From DAHUXT01 sp036273675 (GTDB lineage Bacteria; Chloroflexota; Ktedonobacteria; Ktedonobacterales; JADMIN01): a DNA stretch of 64,000 nt. The position numbers and the translations under genes are program-made. Location of the stretch: contig DASUHD010000075.1 in the NCBI GenBank assembly GCA_036273675.1, positions 1 through 64,000 on the forward strand, written 5' to 3'. This document shows positions 33,897 through 43,284 of this stretch, in pieces. Within the stretch, counting starts at the first letter, position 1, and each line of letters starts with the position of its first letter. Under the pieces are notes generated by a model that saw only the letters and a program-made list of their open reading frames with translations, made no database searches and had not been told where the DNA came from.

Positions 33897-36026
33897 ATGG
33901 AGCTGCCAACTCCATCAGCGGTTTCTTTAGAACCGCCACCGATTCCCGCAGGGCGCTTACGTGGCGGGTGGCTGCTGGCGGCGCGTGTCGGATGGCTGGC
34001 CGGTGTCGTGGTCGCACTGGCGCTATTTGTCGCCAGCGCTGTTGTTCGTATCAGGGCGGTTCAGGCGGCATGCCTGGATCCGACGTGTCCGAATGCGCAT
34101 CTTCCGGCGGTGACGAGATCAGCACTTGATACGCTTGGTATCCGCTACTCTTTCCTGGCTGGCTACCTGATTGCGCTTGATATCGTTCTAGTACTCACCT
34201 TTGGGCTGGTGGCGATACTGATCTATCTGCGCCGCTCGGATGATCGCATCGCGCTGCTCGTCTCACTCGCGCTGGTCTTCTTCAGCACCGCTACCTTCAC
34301 CGGGGCCACTGATGCGCTCGCGAAGGCGCAACCCGGTTGGCGCATACCGGTGCTGCTGCTGAATCTGCTGGGGTCAACAATCTTCATCCTGGCGCTCTAT
34401 CTTCTTCCCGATGGACGGTTCGCGCCGCGCTGGACGCGCTGGGCCGCGCTCATCTGGATCGGTCAACAGGTGTTCCACTACGTCTTTCCTGGCTCCTGGG
34501 TGGACACTGGCGGCGATTCACCGCTTGTTGTCACGCTCGTTTGGGCAGCGCTGATTGGCAGTGTCATCTATTCGCAGGTGTACCGCTATCGTCAGATTTC
34601 TGGTTGGGCGGCGCGCCAACAGACAAAATGGATTGGATTTGGCGTCGGCATTGCCCTGGTGGGACTCATCATCGGTCGCGGATTGCTCATCGTGCTGACA
34701 CCCATTGTGAGCGCATCGCAGATGCTCGTGATCCAGTTGATAACCGTCGCGGTAGTGGACGTGCTTATGATGGCTATCCCGGTGACGCTCGCCATTGCCA
34801 TTCTCCGCTTTCATCTCTTCGACATTGATACCCTCATCAATCGCACACTGGTCTATGGCGCCTTGAGCGCATGCATTCTCGCTCTCTACGCTGGGGTCGT
34901 CAGCGGGGTCGGCCTCATTTTCCAGACGCGGGCAAACGCCTTCATATCGCTCTGCGCAACGGTCGTGGTGATCCTGGCTATCCAGCCCCTGCGCGAATGG
35001 CTCCAGCGTGGCGTCAACCGGCTGTTGTATGGTCAGCGAGAGGAGCCTTACGCTGTTCTCTCCGAACTGGGCCGACGGCTCGAAACAACGCTCTCGCCTG
35101 ACGAAACACTCTCCACCATTGCTGAGACTGTTGCGCAGACGCTCAAGCTGCCATATGTATCAGTGGCGTTACGTGAAGGCGAGATTGAAACGACAGCCGC
35201 CAGCATTGGAGCGCCCACTGGCCGGGCGATCACGCTTCCTCTGTCTTACCAGGGAGAGGCGGTAGGCGCGCTGTTGCTCTGTCCACGCGCTGCTGATGAA
35301 GGCTGGACCACAAAGGAGCGCCGCCTGCTCGACGACCTCGCGCATCAGGCAGGTATCGCTGTCCATGCGGTGCGACTGCATGCCGAACTACGGCAAGCGC
35401 ATGAGCGGATGGTACTGGCTCGTGAAGAGGAACGGCGGCGTCTCCGCCGTGATTTGCACGATGGCCTGGGACCTCAACTTGCCAGCCAGACGCTGACGCT
35501 CTCGGCCGCGCGCAAGCTCGTGCGAAGCGACCCAGACGCCACCGAGTCGCTGCTCGCGGAGGCGTTGCGACATGCGCAGACTGCCATCGCCGATATTCGA
35601 CATCTGGTCCATGGGCTACGGCCGCCCGCGCTGGATGATCTGGGGCTGGCCGGAGCATTGCGCGAGCAGGCTGCCCAATACACTGCCGATGGCCTACGGG
35701 TTGTCGTCGAGATGCCAGAACAGCTGCCACCCCTGCCGGCGGCTGTGGAAGTTGCAGTCTTTCGCATTGCACAGGAAGCGTTGACCAACGTGGCCCGCCA
35801 TGCCCAGGCGCATTCCGCGACGCTTCGACTCACGCGCAGCGACGTCACGCACGAACTTTCGCTGGAGGTTGTGGACGATGGCTGCGGACTTCGCCCTGAC
35901 CGCCACGCTGGCGTCGGGCTGGCTTCGATGCGGGAGCGGGCTATGGAGCTGGGCGGCTCGTGTGTCATCGATGCCGTGCCATCGGGCGGCACGCGTGTGC
36001 TTGCGCGTTTGCCTTTGGTGAATTGA
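33897..36026 (+). CDS. Membrane NarL-system histidine kinase with GAF domain
   Basis: 709 residues from the ATG at 33897 (GAGGAG upstream). About eight hydrophobic helices occupy residues 25-375. A GAF domain follows (about 385-500; LGRRLETTLSPDETLSTIAE to EAVGALLLCPR). The H box is RRRLRRDLHDGLGPQLASQ with His521; the ATPase has FRIAQEALTNVARHAQAHS and LEVVDDGCGLRPDR, GVGLASMRERA. This is a HisKA_3 kinase. The regulator gene starts 20 bases downstream, so they form a pair. A TATAAT box sits at 33852-33857 as a possible -10. Confidence 0.93.
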   Translation: MELPTPSAVSLEPPPIPAGRLRGGWLLAARVGWLAGVVVALALFVASAVVRIRAVQAACLDPTCPNAHLPAVTRSALDTLGIRYSFLAGYLIALDIVLVLTFGLVAILIYLRRSDDRIALLVSLALVFFSTATFTGATDALAKAQPGWRIPVLLLNLLGSTIFILALYLLPDGRFAPRWTRWAALIWIGQQVFHYVFPGSWVDTGGDSPLVVTLVWAALIGSVIYSQVYRYRQISGWAARQQTKWIGFGVGIALVGLIIGRGLLIVLTPIVSASQMLVIQLITVAVVDVLMMAIPVTLAIAILRFHLFDIDTLINRTLVYGALSACILALYAGVVSGVGLIFQTRANAFISLCATVVVILAIQPLREWLQRGVNRLLYGQREEPYAVLSELGRRLETTLSPDETLSTIAETVAQTLKLPYVSVALREGEIETTAASIGAPTGRAITLPLSYQGEAVGALLLCPRAADEGWTTKERRLLDDLAHQAGIAVHAVRLHAELRQAHERMVLAREEERRRLRRDLHDGLGPQLASQTLTLSAARKLVRSDPDATESLLAEALRHAQTAIADIRHLVHGLRPPALDDLGLAGALREQAAQYTADGLRVVVEMPEQLPPLPAAVEVAVFRIAQEALTNVARHAQAHSATLRLTRSDVTHELSLEVVDDGCGLRPDRHAGVGLASMRERAMELGGSCVIDAVPSGGTRVLARLPLVN

Positions 36027-36046
36027 GCGTCCAAGGGGAATCATCA

Positions 36047-36691
36047 ATGGAACCATTGCGAATCATGATTGCGGACGATCACCCCGTCTTCCGCTTCGGC
36101 TTGCGCGCGTTGCTTCAGGTGGAAGATGGTCTGATAGTCGCAGGGGAGGCGACCACAGGCGAGGAGGCCATTGCTCTTGCGACAACGCTTCGACCTGACG
36201 TCGTTCTCATGGATATCAATATGCCTGGAGTGAATGGCATCGAGGCGACCCGCCGCATTCTTGATGTCTCACCCGAGAGTGGCGTGCTCATTATTACGAT
36301 GTTCGAGGATGATGCCTCGGTCTTCGCGGCGATGCGGGCAGGCGCTCGCGGGTATCTGCTTAAGGGGGCGGCAGGCGACGAGACAATTCGTGCGATCCGG
36401 GCAGTGAGCGAGGGAGAGGCAATCTTTAGTCCATCCGTAGCGCGCCGGGTGATCCAGTATTTTCAAGCGCCTCCAATCAGCAAACCCCACGCATTCCCTG
36501 AGCTTACCGACCGCGAGCGCGAAGTGCTCCAGTTGATCGCGCAGGGACTGACCAATGCGGCAATTGCCGAGCGACTCACGGTTAGCCCGAAGACGGCGCG
36601 CAACCATGTCTCAAACATTTTCAGCAAGCTTCAGGTCGCAGGCCGTGCCGAGGCGATTATCCGCGCGCGTGATGCCGGGCTGGGAACGTAG
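36047..36691 (+). CDS. NarL/FixJ-type response regulator
   Basis: 214 residues from the ATG at 36047 with AAGGGG upstream; a frame extends 29 codons into the kinase gene but lacks support. Receiver: LRIMIADDHPVFRFGLRALL with Asp56 in VVLMDINMPG, Lys in GYLLKGAAGDE. LuxR-type HTH: FPELTDREREVLQLIAQGLT, IAERLTVSPKTARNHVSNIF. It should be phosphorylated by the upstream kinase and bind DNA as a dimer. The target genes are unknown; the LssY_C gene downstream could be one. Confidence 0.95.
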   Translation: MEPLRIMIADDHPVFRFGLRALLQVEDGLIVAGEATTGEEAIALATTLRPDVVLMDINMPGVNGIEATRRILDVSPESGVLIITMFEDDASVFAAMRAGARGYLLKGAAGDETIRAIRAVSEGEAIFSPSVARRVIQYFQAPPISKPHAFPELTDREREVLQLIAQGLTNAAIAERLTVSPKTARNHVSNIFSKLQVAGRAEAIIRARDAGLGT

Positions 36692-36796
36692 ACCGTCGGC
36701 AATATGTGAACTTGCTCCTTTTCGAGCGAGCGCTGCGCCTGTACAATGTCTTCAACATCCACGGCCATATCGTCAGCCTGGAAGAGGAGAGATTCT

Positions 36797-37756
36797 ATGG
36801 GCGCAATTGTGCTGTTCGCGTCTTCATTCCCCATTGACCTGCCTGACCAGATGCAGGGATTTCCTACCTCCATTATCATCGCGATCAATATCGCTCTAGC
36901 GCTGCTCCTCACATTGCTCGTGCTGTTCGTGATACGCATCATCCGTATCGGGCGTCGTCTGCGCAGCGTCAGTCGCGAGGGCCGCCGCATCTCAGCCGCC
37001 GATCAGGATCCGCTGCCACTCACCAGCTTCCGCCGCAACGGCGTGCCTGGCGACCCCTTGAACGTGCGCGTGATGGCGTCCGAGGCGCAGCTTGGCGCCG
37101 CGTTTGCCAATGCTGGCTGGTACCGCGCCGATGAGATTTCCTTCATCACCGCGTTGCGCATCTCGATTGATTCGCTGCTGGCGCGCAAATATAGCACAGC
37201 GCCCGTCAGCAATCTCTACCTCTTTGGCCGCCGCCAGGATATCGCCTTCGAGCAGCCGGGCCGGAGCGTGCGCGAGCGCGATCACGTCCGCTTCTGGAAA
37301 ACGTCCACTCCCGACAAGCATGGGCGTCCGCTCTGGGTCGGTGGAGCAACGAAAGACATTCGCGTGGCGCTCTCGCCGCGCACCCATATGCCCACGCATC
37401 TGATTGCGCCCGATGTGGATACTGAGCGCGACTTCATGATCGAAGATCTCTCGGCGACCGGTTGGGTCGTTCACGTCGAATATGTCCCTGGTTTCGGACA
37501 CGAAATCGAGCGCGACAATGGGGATGGTGGCAGATATCATAGCGATGGCGCGGTTGCCATGATGCAGCTGGCTGACGTGCCGGTGTTGCCATTCGCCGCG
37601 CAGGTCCGCGGACCAATACCGGCGCAGTTCGTCAAGAATGTGATCGCGCCGGTCTTTCGCAATCGGCTTCCCAAGAGCGGACGCGAGCGCGCCGCCAAGG
37701 TCCAGGCGGAGCGCGCCGCTAGCTCTTCTCGGTTAAAGAAACCGGGTGGATCATGA
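36797..37756 (+). CDS. Single-span membrane protein with LssY_C domain
   Basis: 319 residues from the ATG at 36797, which has GAGGAGAG upstream. One hydrophobic helix at about 25-47 (IIIAINIALALLLTLLVLFV) is followed by a basic stop-transfer segment. The rest resembles the LssY C-terminal domain: LNVRVMASEAQLGAAFANAG, NLYLFGRRQDIAFEQPG and DHVRFWKTS, with GRPLWVGGATKDI. The domain is found with type I secretion-associated LssY and PAP2-like proteins; its own activity is not established. No PAP2 gene is present here. The C-terminus is basic. It ends by overlapping the convergent DUF983 gene by 38 bases. A TACAAT box near 36741 is a weak promoter candidate. Confidence 0.8.
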   Translation: MGAIVLFASSFPIDLPDQMQGFPTSIIIAINIALALLLTLLVLFVIRIIRIGRRLRSVSREGRRISAADQDPLPLTSFRRNGVPGDPLNVRVMASEAQLGAAFANAGWYRADEISFITALRISIDSLLARKYSTAPVSNLYLFGRRQDIAFEQPGRSVRERDHVRFWKTSTPDKHGRPLWVGGATKDIRVALSPRTHMPTHLIAPDVDTERDFMIEDLSATGWVVHVEYVPGFGHEIERDNGDGGRYHSDGAVAMMQLADVPVLPFAAQVRGPIPAQFVKNVIAPVFRNRLPKSGRERAAKVQAERAASSSRLKKPGGS

Positions 37757-38099
37757 AGTCGAAGGCCATCCAGAAGCTCTTGGAGTGGCGATAGAACAGG
37801 AACGGCAGGGCGATCACCAGCGGAATGCCGATGCCCATGACCAGCACTGGCGACGCTTGCATGATCGCCAGCGGGATGGCGCCCGCCGCCGCCAGGAATT
37901 CCGCCACGACCAGGTTGACGGCTATCGCGCCGGTCCAGTACCCTTCCTCGCGCTCGAAGATCCAGCCACAGTTCGAGCAGTGATCGTTCATGGTAAAGCC
38001 ATGGCTGAAGAGCTTGCCCCGCCCACAATAGGGACAGCGCAGGCGCAGCGCGTGCCAGAACAGACGATGCATCGGAACTTTATATTGATATTTATTCAT
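37719..38099 (-). CDS. DUF983-family membrane protein
   Basis: 126 residues from the ATG at 38099 (AAGGAA upstream). The N-terminus carries a Cys4 metal-binding knuckle, LRCPYCGRGKLFSHG and HCSNCGWIFERE, then two hydrophobic helices (AVNLVVAEFLAAAGAI and LVMGIGIPLVIALPFLF). This is the DUF983 layout, of unknown function, common in alphaproteobacteria and Chloroflexota. The stop lies inside the convergent LssY_C gene by 38 bases, so both genes share their 3' ends. Confidence 0.88.
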   Translation of the reverse strand: MNKYQYKVPMHRLFWHALRLRCPYCGRGKLFSHGFTMNDHCSNCGWIFEREEGYWTGAIAVNLVVAEFLAAAGAIPLAIMQASPVLVMGIGIPLVIALPFLFYRHSKSFWMAFDFMIHPVSLTEKS

Positions 38100-38156
38100 G
38101 GACGACCGTTCCTTCCCTGCCGCGACATCCTTGCGCGACACGACTATTCACTCTTC

Positions 38157-38162
38157 ATTATA
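38157..38162 (-). promoter_or_regulatory. -10 box in front of the DUF983 gene
   Basis: Reverse strand reads TATAAT, about 58 bases before the ATG at 38099. A TTGCGA sits upstream at a 20-base spacing, longer than usual. The sequence around it is A/T-rich with short repeats related to AAAATACCG. Confidence 0.45.
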
Positions 38163-38193
38163 CCCCAAAATACCGCAAAATATCGCAATAGAC

Positions 38194-38925
38194 TCAGGAA
38201 TTACCGTCTTCCATCGCCTCCGCCGCAGAGGCGACTGGCGCAATACCCACATCGGGCAGGTCGCGGATATGATAGTCGTCGTTGTAGTGAACCAACCGCC
38301 AGCGAGAGGACCCAGTCGCCCGCTCGCGAAAGCCATCGCTCTGCTCCAATTCCCACTCGGTGATCGACGTGTTGTGGGTATAGAGCGCGAAAGGCGGCAC
38401 GGTGAGCGTGTGAATCTGGAAGAAGATCATGATCGAGGCGTCGATGACGCCGCCGTGCGTCACCAGAACCACTGTCTTGTCAGCGTATTCACGCGTCACC
38501 CGATCGAACATCGTCCCAACGCGCAGGATGAACTCGCCCCAGTTCTCTCCATCAGGAGCAATGCGCGCGTAGGGCGTCTCGCGATAGTCGGGGATGGTAT
38601 AGCGTTCCCGCAGCTCGCGGCTGGTCATGCCATCGACTTCATCACCCGCGCGCATCTCGTGCAGATCGTCGTCTGGAATGATTGGCAGGCCAAGCGCCGG
38701 AGCGATGATCTCGGCGGTCTGGCTGGCGCGTGCAAGCGTGCTGGCGAGCAGCGCATCGGCGCGAATCTCGCCGGTCTGAGCCAGCCGGTCACGCAACCGC
38801 TCAGCCTGAGCGTGTCCGCGTGGCGTCAGCCCTTTATCCCCACGCAGACCCGGTACCGTGCCAGAGCCATCATGGTCGATGTTAGAGTATGCCTCGCCGT
38901 GGCGAATGAGATACAAATGCGTCAT
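38194..38925 (-). CDS. Histidine phosphatase family protein
   Basis: 243 residues. The phospho-histidine loop is LYLIRHGEAYSNID, the second arginine and glutamate sites are in LLASTLARASQTAEI and DDDLHEMRAGD, and the second His is in VVLVTHGGVIDASI. This is the phosphoglycerate-mutase-like/acid phosphatase clan, acting on a phosphorylated small molecule or protein. It is closely related to the next gene (38% or more by eye over the N-terminal half), so they are likely tandem duplicates. Substrate unknown. It stands about 90 bases downstream of that paralogue on the same strand. Confidence 0.9.
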   Translation of the reverse strand: MTHLYLIRHGEAYSNIDHDGSGTVPGLRGDKGLTPRGHAQAERLRDRLAQTGEIRADALLASTLARASQTAEIIAPALGLPIIPDDDLHEMRAGDEVDGMTSRELRERYTIPDYRETPYARIAPDGENWGEFILRVGTMFDRVTREYADKTVVLVTHGGVIDASIMIFFQIHTLTVPPFALYTHNTSITEWELEQSDGFRERATGSSRWRLVHYNDDYHIRDLPDVGIAPVASAAEAMEDGNS

Positions 38926-38969
38926 GGTATCCTCTCGTAACTACTGGCAAATCCAGGTTGGATTACAGA

Positions 38970-38999
38970 TTTGAGTTACACACGTTTGAGTTACACACG
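38970..38999. repeat. 15-base direct repeat, two copies
   Basis: TTTGAGTTACACACG occurs twice back to back between the two phosphatase genes. It has no evident operator symmetry; a replication-slippage duplication is the simple explanation. Confidence 0.85.
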
Positions 39000-39015
39000 C
39001 CTTGGCCAGCATCCA

Positions 39016-39669
39016 TCACCGGTCGCGAAGATGCGAGGTATCATTATAACGCAACAGCGTCCAGACGGATGGCTGGTTGCGCCAGGGACGTTGCTCCCAG
39101 GTGGTGATGCTGGCGTTTTCGGTGGCGAACCACGCATGTGGCGGTATGAGTGTATGCATGGCGAAGAAGACGAGAAATGTCGCGTGGATGACCCCGCCTG
39201 AGGTGATGAGCACGATGGTTTTGCCCGCATAGTCGCGTGTGACGCGGTCCAGCATCGTCCCCACCCGCAACACGAACTGCCCCCAATTCTCACCACCGGG
39301 CGACTTCGGACGGTAGGCCCACTCAGCAAAGTCGGCAATACCATAACGCTCACGCACCGCCTCGACAGGCAAGCCATCCGACTCGCCGGGGCGCAACTCG
39401 TGCAGATCGCCGTCGGGGATGATCGGCAAATCCCAGACGGGCGCGAGAATCTCCGCCGTTTGCCAGGCGCGGGCAAGGGTACTCGCCAGCACGACATCAC
39501 TGGCAAGCTCACCAGACGCCAGCAGCCGGTCACGTAGTCGCTCCACCTGGGCAACACCACGCGGGGTCAGCCCACGGTCGCCCCGCATGCCGGAGACGAC
39601 TCTGCCCTCATGCGGCACATTGGAGTACGCCTCGCCATGGCGGATGAAGTGCAGTCGTGTTGTGGACAT
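39016..39669 (-). CDS. Histidine phosphatase family protein, paralogue
   Basis: 217 residues with the same layout as its downstream neighbour: LHFIRHGEAYSNVPHEG, DRGLTPRGVAQVERLRDRLL, LASTLARAWQTAEIL, and TIVLITSGGVIHATF. In the last motif the His of the usual THGG is replaced by Ser (ITSGG), where the downstream paralogue keeps THGG. If that residue is the second catalytic His, this copy may have lost or changed activity. The stop is 90 bases before the start of the other copy. It lies downstream of mfd on the same strand. Confidence 0.88.
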   Translation of the reverse strand: MSTTRLHFIRHGEAYSNVPHEGRVVSGMRGDRGLTPRGVAQVERLRDRLLASGELASDVVLASTLARAWQTAEILAPVWDLPIIPDGDLHELRPGESDGLPVEAVRERYGIADFAEWAYRPKSPGGENWGQFVLRVGTMLDRVTRDYAGKTIVLITSGGVIHATFLVFFAMHTLIPPHAWFATENASITTWEQRPWRNQPSVWTLLRYNDTSHLRDR

Positions 39670-39704
39670 CGGAGCGAACCCCTTACCATTTACAGGGACG
39701 ATTC

Positions 39705-42700
39705 CTATCGCGCCACCGTCTGGCTCGCACTCGCCGAGGATTTGACCCGTTTCGCGCCGACGATCAACGGCAGCAGTTCGTGCAGCTGCTCTAGCCAGGC
39801 CAGCGACTCCGTCGAGAAGCGGTGGCGCGAGAGCCGTACCTCTCCCAGTTGCATGTGCGCGTCGCGCCCGTAGCGCTTCGTCAGCATGACGCGGTCGAGC
39901 GCGGTCGTGCGCCGCACCTTGAAGATAAGCTCGTTGCCGCGCGCGCTGACCGATTCGTAGCCCAGCGCCGCCGCCTCGGTCTTCAGCCGCACGATGCCCA
40001 GCAACGCCGCCACTGGCTCCGGCGGAACGCCAAAACGGTCCACCATCTCGGTCTCCATCGCCTCCACCTGCTCCGGCTCAGTCAGGTTCGCCAGCCGCGA
40101 GTAGAAGCTCATCTTCAGCGCTCGGTCGTTGATGTACTCATCCGGGATAAACGCGCCAATCGGCAGCTCGATGCTGACGACCGGCTGTAAGATCGGCGCT
40201 TCTTTGCGCGCGCCCTGCATCCGCGCGATCTCCTCAGCGAGGATACGCGAGTAGAGGTCGAAGCCGACCGAGTTCATATTGCCGGACTGCTCCGCGCCAA
40301 GCAGATTGCCCGCGCCGCGAATCTCCAGGTCTTTCATCGCGATGCGGAAGCCCGCGCCTAGCTCGGTCGCCTCGAAGATGGCGCGCAGCCGCTTCTCGGC
40401 GACTGGCGTCAGCTTCTGCTCCTTGTTGTAGAGGAAGTAGGCGTACGCCTGCTGCTGCGCCCGACCCACGCGGCCACGGAGCTGGTAGAGCTGCGAGAGG
40501 CCAAAGAACGCCGAGTTGTTGACGATGATTGTGTTGGCGTTGGGGATATCCAACCCGTTCTCGATGATCGTAGTGCAGACCAGCACGTTCGTCTCGCCCG
40601 CCGAGAAGTCGAGCATGACGTGCTCCAGCGCATCCTCCGGCATCTGGCCGTGGCCCACCGCCACCTTCGCCTCAGGCACGAGCCGCCGTATCTTGTCGGC
40701 AATCGCCTGGATGCCGCGCACGCGATTATGGACAAAGAAGACCTGGCCGCCACGGTCAATCTCGCGCAGAATCGCCTCGCGGATGAGGTCGTCGTCCGAC
40801 TCGCGGATGAAGGTGCGGATCGGCAGCCGCTCCTGTGGCGGCGTCTCAATCACGCTCATATCGCGGACGTTCGAGAGCGCCATGTAGAGCGTGCGCGGGA
40901 TGGGCGTCGCCGTCAGCGTCAGCACGTCCACCTCGGTGCGCATCTGCTTGAGTCGCTCCTTATGGGCCACACCAAACCGCTGTTCCTCGTCGATGACGAG
41001 CAGGCCAAGCTGCGCGAAGGCGACATCCTTCTGCAGCAGCCGGTGCGTGCCGATGACGATATCCACCTTGCCGTTGACCAGATCGGCCAGCACCTCGCGC
41101 TGCTCTTTCTCCGAGCGGAACCGGCTGAGCAGCTCAACGCGCACCGGATATGGCCGCAGCCGCTGGGCGAACGTGTTGAAGTGTTGCAGCGCCAGCACCG
41201 TCGTCGGCACAAGCACGGCCACCTGGCGCTGATCAAGCACGGCCTTGAAGGCGGCGCGCAGGGCGACCTCGGTCTTGCCGTAGCCGACATCGCCGCAGAC
41301 GAGCCGGTCCATTGGGCGAGCGCGCTCCATATCCTCCTTGACCTCGGTGATGGCGCGCAACTGGTCGGGCGTCTCCTCGTAGGGGAAGCCTTCCTCAAGT
41401 TCCTGTAGCCAGGGCTGCTCGTCGTCCGAAGGGAAAGGGTGACCCGTCACCGACTCGCGGATACTATAGAGGCGCAGCAGATCGGCGGCGATATCGCGGA
41501 CGCTCTCGCGGGTGCGCTGCTTGGCGCGCGCCCACTCCGCACCACCGAGCTTGCTGAGCGCGGGTACCGCGTCGCCCATGCCGATGTAGCGCGTGATGCG
41601 GTCGAGTTGATCGGTCGGGATGTAGAGCCGGTCGGTACCGGCATAGTGAATCAGCAGATACTCGCGGGCGACGCCGTCGCTCTCGATCTTGGTTAGCCCC
41701 TCGAAGCGGCCAATGCCATGCTCCTGATGGACGACGAAATCGCCGGGATGCAGCTCCGCCAGGAAGGAGGCGGGAGTCACCGCGCGCCGCTGCTCGCCAC
41801 GCCGCTTCGACCAGCCAAATATCTCGGCATCAGTGAAGACGGTGAGCGCCAGCGAGCGGCTATGCCAGCCCTCTGGCAGACGGCCATGCACCACCTCCAG
41901 CGTGCCGGGTTCGGGTGGATCGGGCAGGTCTACCTCTGGCGAGACCATGACGATGCCGTTGTGGCCGAGCAGCGCCTCATCGCCGAAGAGTTCGGTCAGT
42001 CGCCGCGCCTGCATGCTCACCAACACCACCCGCTGCCGCTCGGCGAGCATCTTGCGCACCTCCTGGGCAAAGGCACGGGTACGCCCGCCATACGATGTCG
42101 CGGCGGTCAGGTCAGGCGCAAGCGCGCTGCCGTTGGTCGGCTCATCTACCTCGGCGATCAAACTGGCGAAGTGGGCTTGTAGTGGCGTCGCAAGCTTCGA
42201 GGCGACCACGTCCGGCGTCAGGACAACTGGCAGCAGCCCCGGCGGATTCTCGCCCTCGCGCTCCAACTGGTCGCGTAGCTCCTCGCCCAGCGCCACCAAC
42301 TCTTCCACCGCCTGCGCCGTCTGCTGCGCGTCATTGAGCACGACGACGCCATTGTCTGGCAAGTAGTCCAGCAGCGAGGCGGGGGTATGCAGATAGGGCA
42401 GGTAGAAGGCGATATCCTCGAACGACTGGCGCGCCCGTAGCGCTTCCAGGTCGCTATACCAGCGCTCGCGCGCGTCGGGATGCATCCCGGCGATGCTGAG
42501 CTTTTCGAGCCGCTGCGCCGCCTCGGGGCCGTGCAACGCCAGCGCCTCACGCGCCGGGCCGACGACCACCGACGGCTGCGGGTTGAGCGAACGCTGGCTC
42601 TCGGCGTCGAAGGTGCGGATGGAATCGATCTCGTCGCCGAAAAACTCGACGCGAATCGGGCGCTCCATGACGGGCGGGAAGAAGTCGACGATGCCGCCGC

Positions 42701-43238
42701 GATGGCTCATCTGGCCGACCTCTTCGACCTCCACCACCGGCTCGTAGCCAACCGCCATCAGATGCTCCAGCAGCAGACGCGGCGCTAGCTCCAGACTGGG
42801 GCGAAGCTCTAGCAGGGCAGCCACAAACTCATCGGGTGGCAAAACCGGCTGGGCCAGCGCGCGCGACGAACAGACGACGATGACCGGTTCGCGCCGCGCC
42901 AGCGCCGTCAGCGCCCGCATGCGCGTCTGCACGGTCTCAGGGTCCGGCATCAGCCGCTCGTAGGGCAGCGCGTCGCGGTCGATCCACGGCAGCGCCGTCG
43001 TCTCACGTCCGAGCAGAGCGCCAAGTGTCTCGGCTACCTGCGTGACCCGCTCATTGTCGCGCACGACGTAGATGAGTGGCGTCTCCTGCGTCGTAGCTAG
43101 CGCGGCGATCAGATACGGACGCGCCGCCTCGGTTACGCCGGATAGCACGGGCGCGACGGTGGCAGGCGCAAGGTGTTCGCGCAGCCGCCGGAACTCGGGC
43201 CGGTTTATCAATAGTGGCAGTAATCCACGTAGCGCCAT
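39705..43238 (-). CDS. mfd: Transcription-repair coupling factor Mfd
   Basis: 1177 residues, standard length. UvrB-like N-terminal modules (about 30-330), the polymerase-interaction domain (EYLLIHYAGTDRLYIPTDQL), then the RecG-like translocase: GDVGYGKTEVALRAAFKA near 648, VIDEEQRFGV, TATPIPRTLYMALSNVRDMS, and the C-terminal TRCF domain (INDRALKMSFYSRLAN). It removes RNA polymerase stalled at DNA lesions and recruits UvrA. The start has GGGGGAGAGG (43253-43244) five bases before the ATG; that ribosome site is the edge of a GC-rich intergenic hairpin repeat. It follows pth on the same strand. Confidence 0.97.
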   Translation of the reverse strand: MALRGLLPLLINRPEFRRLREHLAPATVAPVLSGVTEAARPYLIAALATTQETPLIYVVRDNERVTQVAETLGALLGRETTALPWIDRDALPYERLMPDPETVQTRMRALTALARREPVIVVCSSRALAQPVLPPDEFVAALLELRPSLELAPRLLLEHLMAVGYEPVVEVEEVGQMSHRGGIVDFFPPVMERPIRVEFFGDEIDSIRTFDAESQRSLNPQPSVVVGPAREALALHGPEAAQRLEKLSIAGMHPDARERWYSDLEALRARQSFEDIAFYLPYLHTPASLLDYLPDNGVVVLNDAQQTAQAVEELVALGEELRDQLEREGENPPGLLPVVLTPDVVASKLATPLQAHFASLIAEVDEPTNGSALAPDLTAATSYGGRTRAFAQEVRKMLAERQRVVLVSMQARRLTELFGDEALLGHNGIVMVSPEVDLPDPPEPGTLEVVHGRLPEGWHSRSLALTVFTDAEIFGWSKRRGEQRRAVTPASFLAELHPGDFVVHQEHGIGRFEGLTKIESDGVAREYLLIHYAGTDRLYIPTDQLDRITRYIGMGDAVPALSKLGGAEWARAKQRTRESVRDIAADLLRLYSIRESVTGHPFPSDDEQPWLQELEEGFPYEETPDQLRAITEVKEDMERARPMDRLVCGDVGYGKTEVALRAAFKAVLDQRQVAVLVPTTVLALQHFNTFAQRLRPYPVRVELLSRFRSEKEQREVLADLVNGKVDIVIGTHRLLQKDVAFAQLGLLVIDEEQRFGVAHKERLKQMRTEVDVLTLTATPIPRTLYMALSNVRDMSVIETPPQERLPIRTFIRESDDDLIREAILREIDRGGQVFFVHNRVRGIQAIADKIRRLVPEAKVAVGHGQMPEDALEHVMLDFSAGETNVLVCTTIIENGLDIPNANTIIVNNSAFFGLSQLYQLRGRVGRAQQQAYAYFLYNKEQKLTPVAEKRLRAIFEATELGAGFRIAMKDLEIRGAGNLLGAEQSGNMNSVGFDLYSRILAEEIARMQGARKEAPILQPVVSIELPIGAFIPDEYINDRALKMSFYSRLANLTEPEQVEAMETEMVDRFGVPPEPVAALLGIVRLKTEAAALGYESVSARGNELIFKVRRTTALDRVMLTKRYGRDAHMQLGEVRLSRHRFSTESLAWLEQLHELLPLIVGAKRVKSSASASQTVAR

Positions 43239-43243
43239 CAGAA

Positions 43244-43278
43244 CCTCTCCCCCGGCCCCTCCCCCACTGGGGGAGGGG
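43244..43278. repeat. GC-rich intergenic hairpin, member 3, includes mfd ribosome site
   Basis: CCCCTCCCCC (43256-43265), 3-base loop, GGGGGAGGGG (43269-43278), perfect. On the minus strand GGGGGAGAGG at 43253-43244 continues the repeat and is the Shine-Dalgarno of mfd. Similar to the hairpin at 19669-19696. Confidence 0.8.
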
Positions 43279-43284
43279 AGAATA

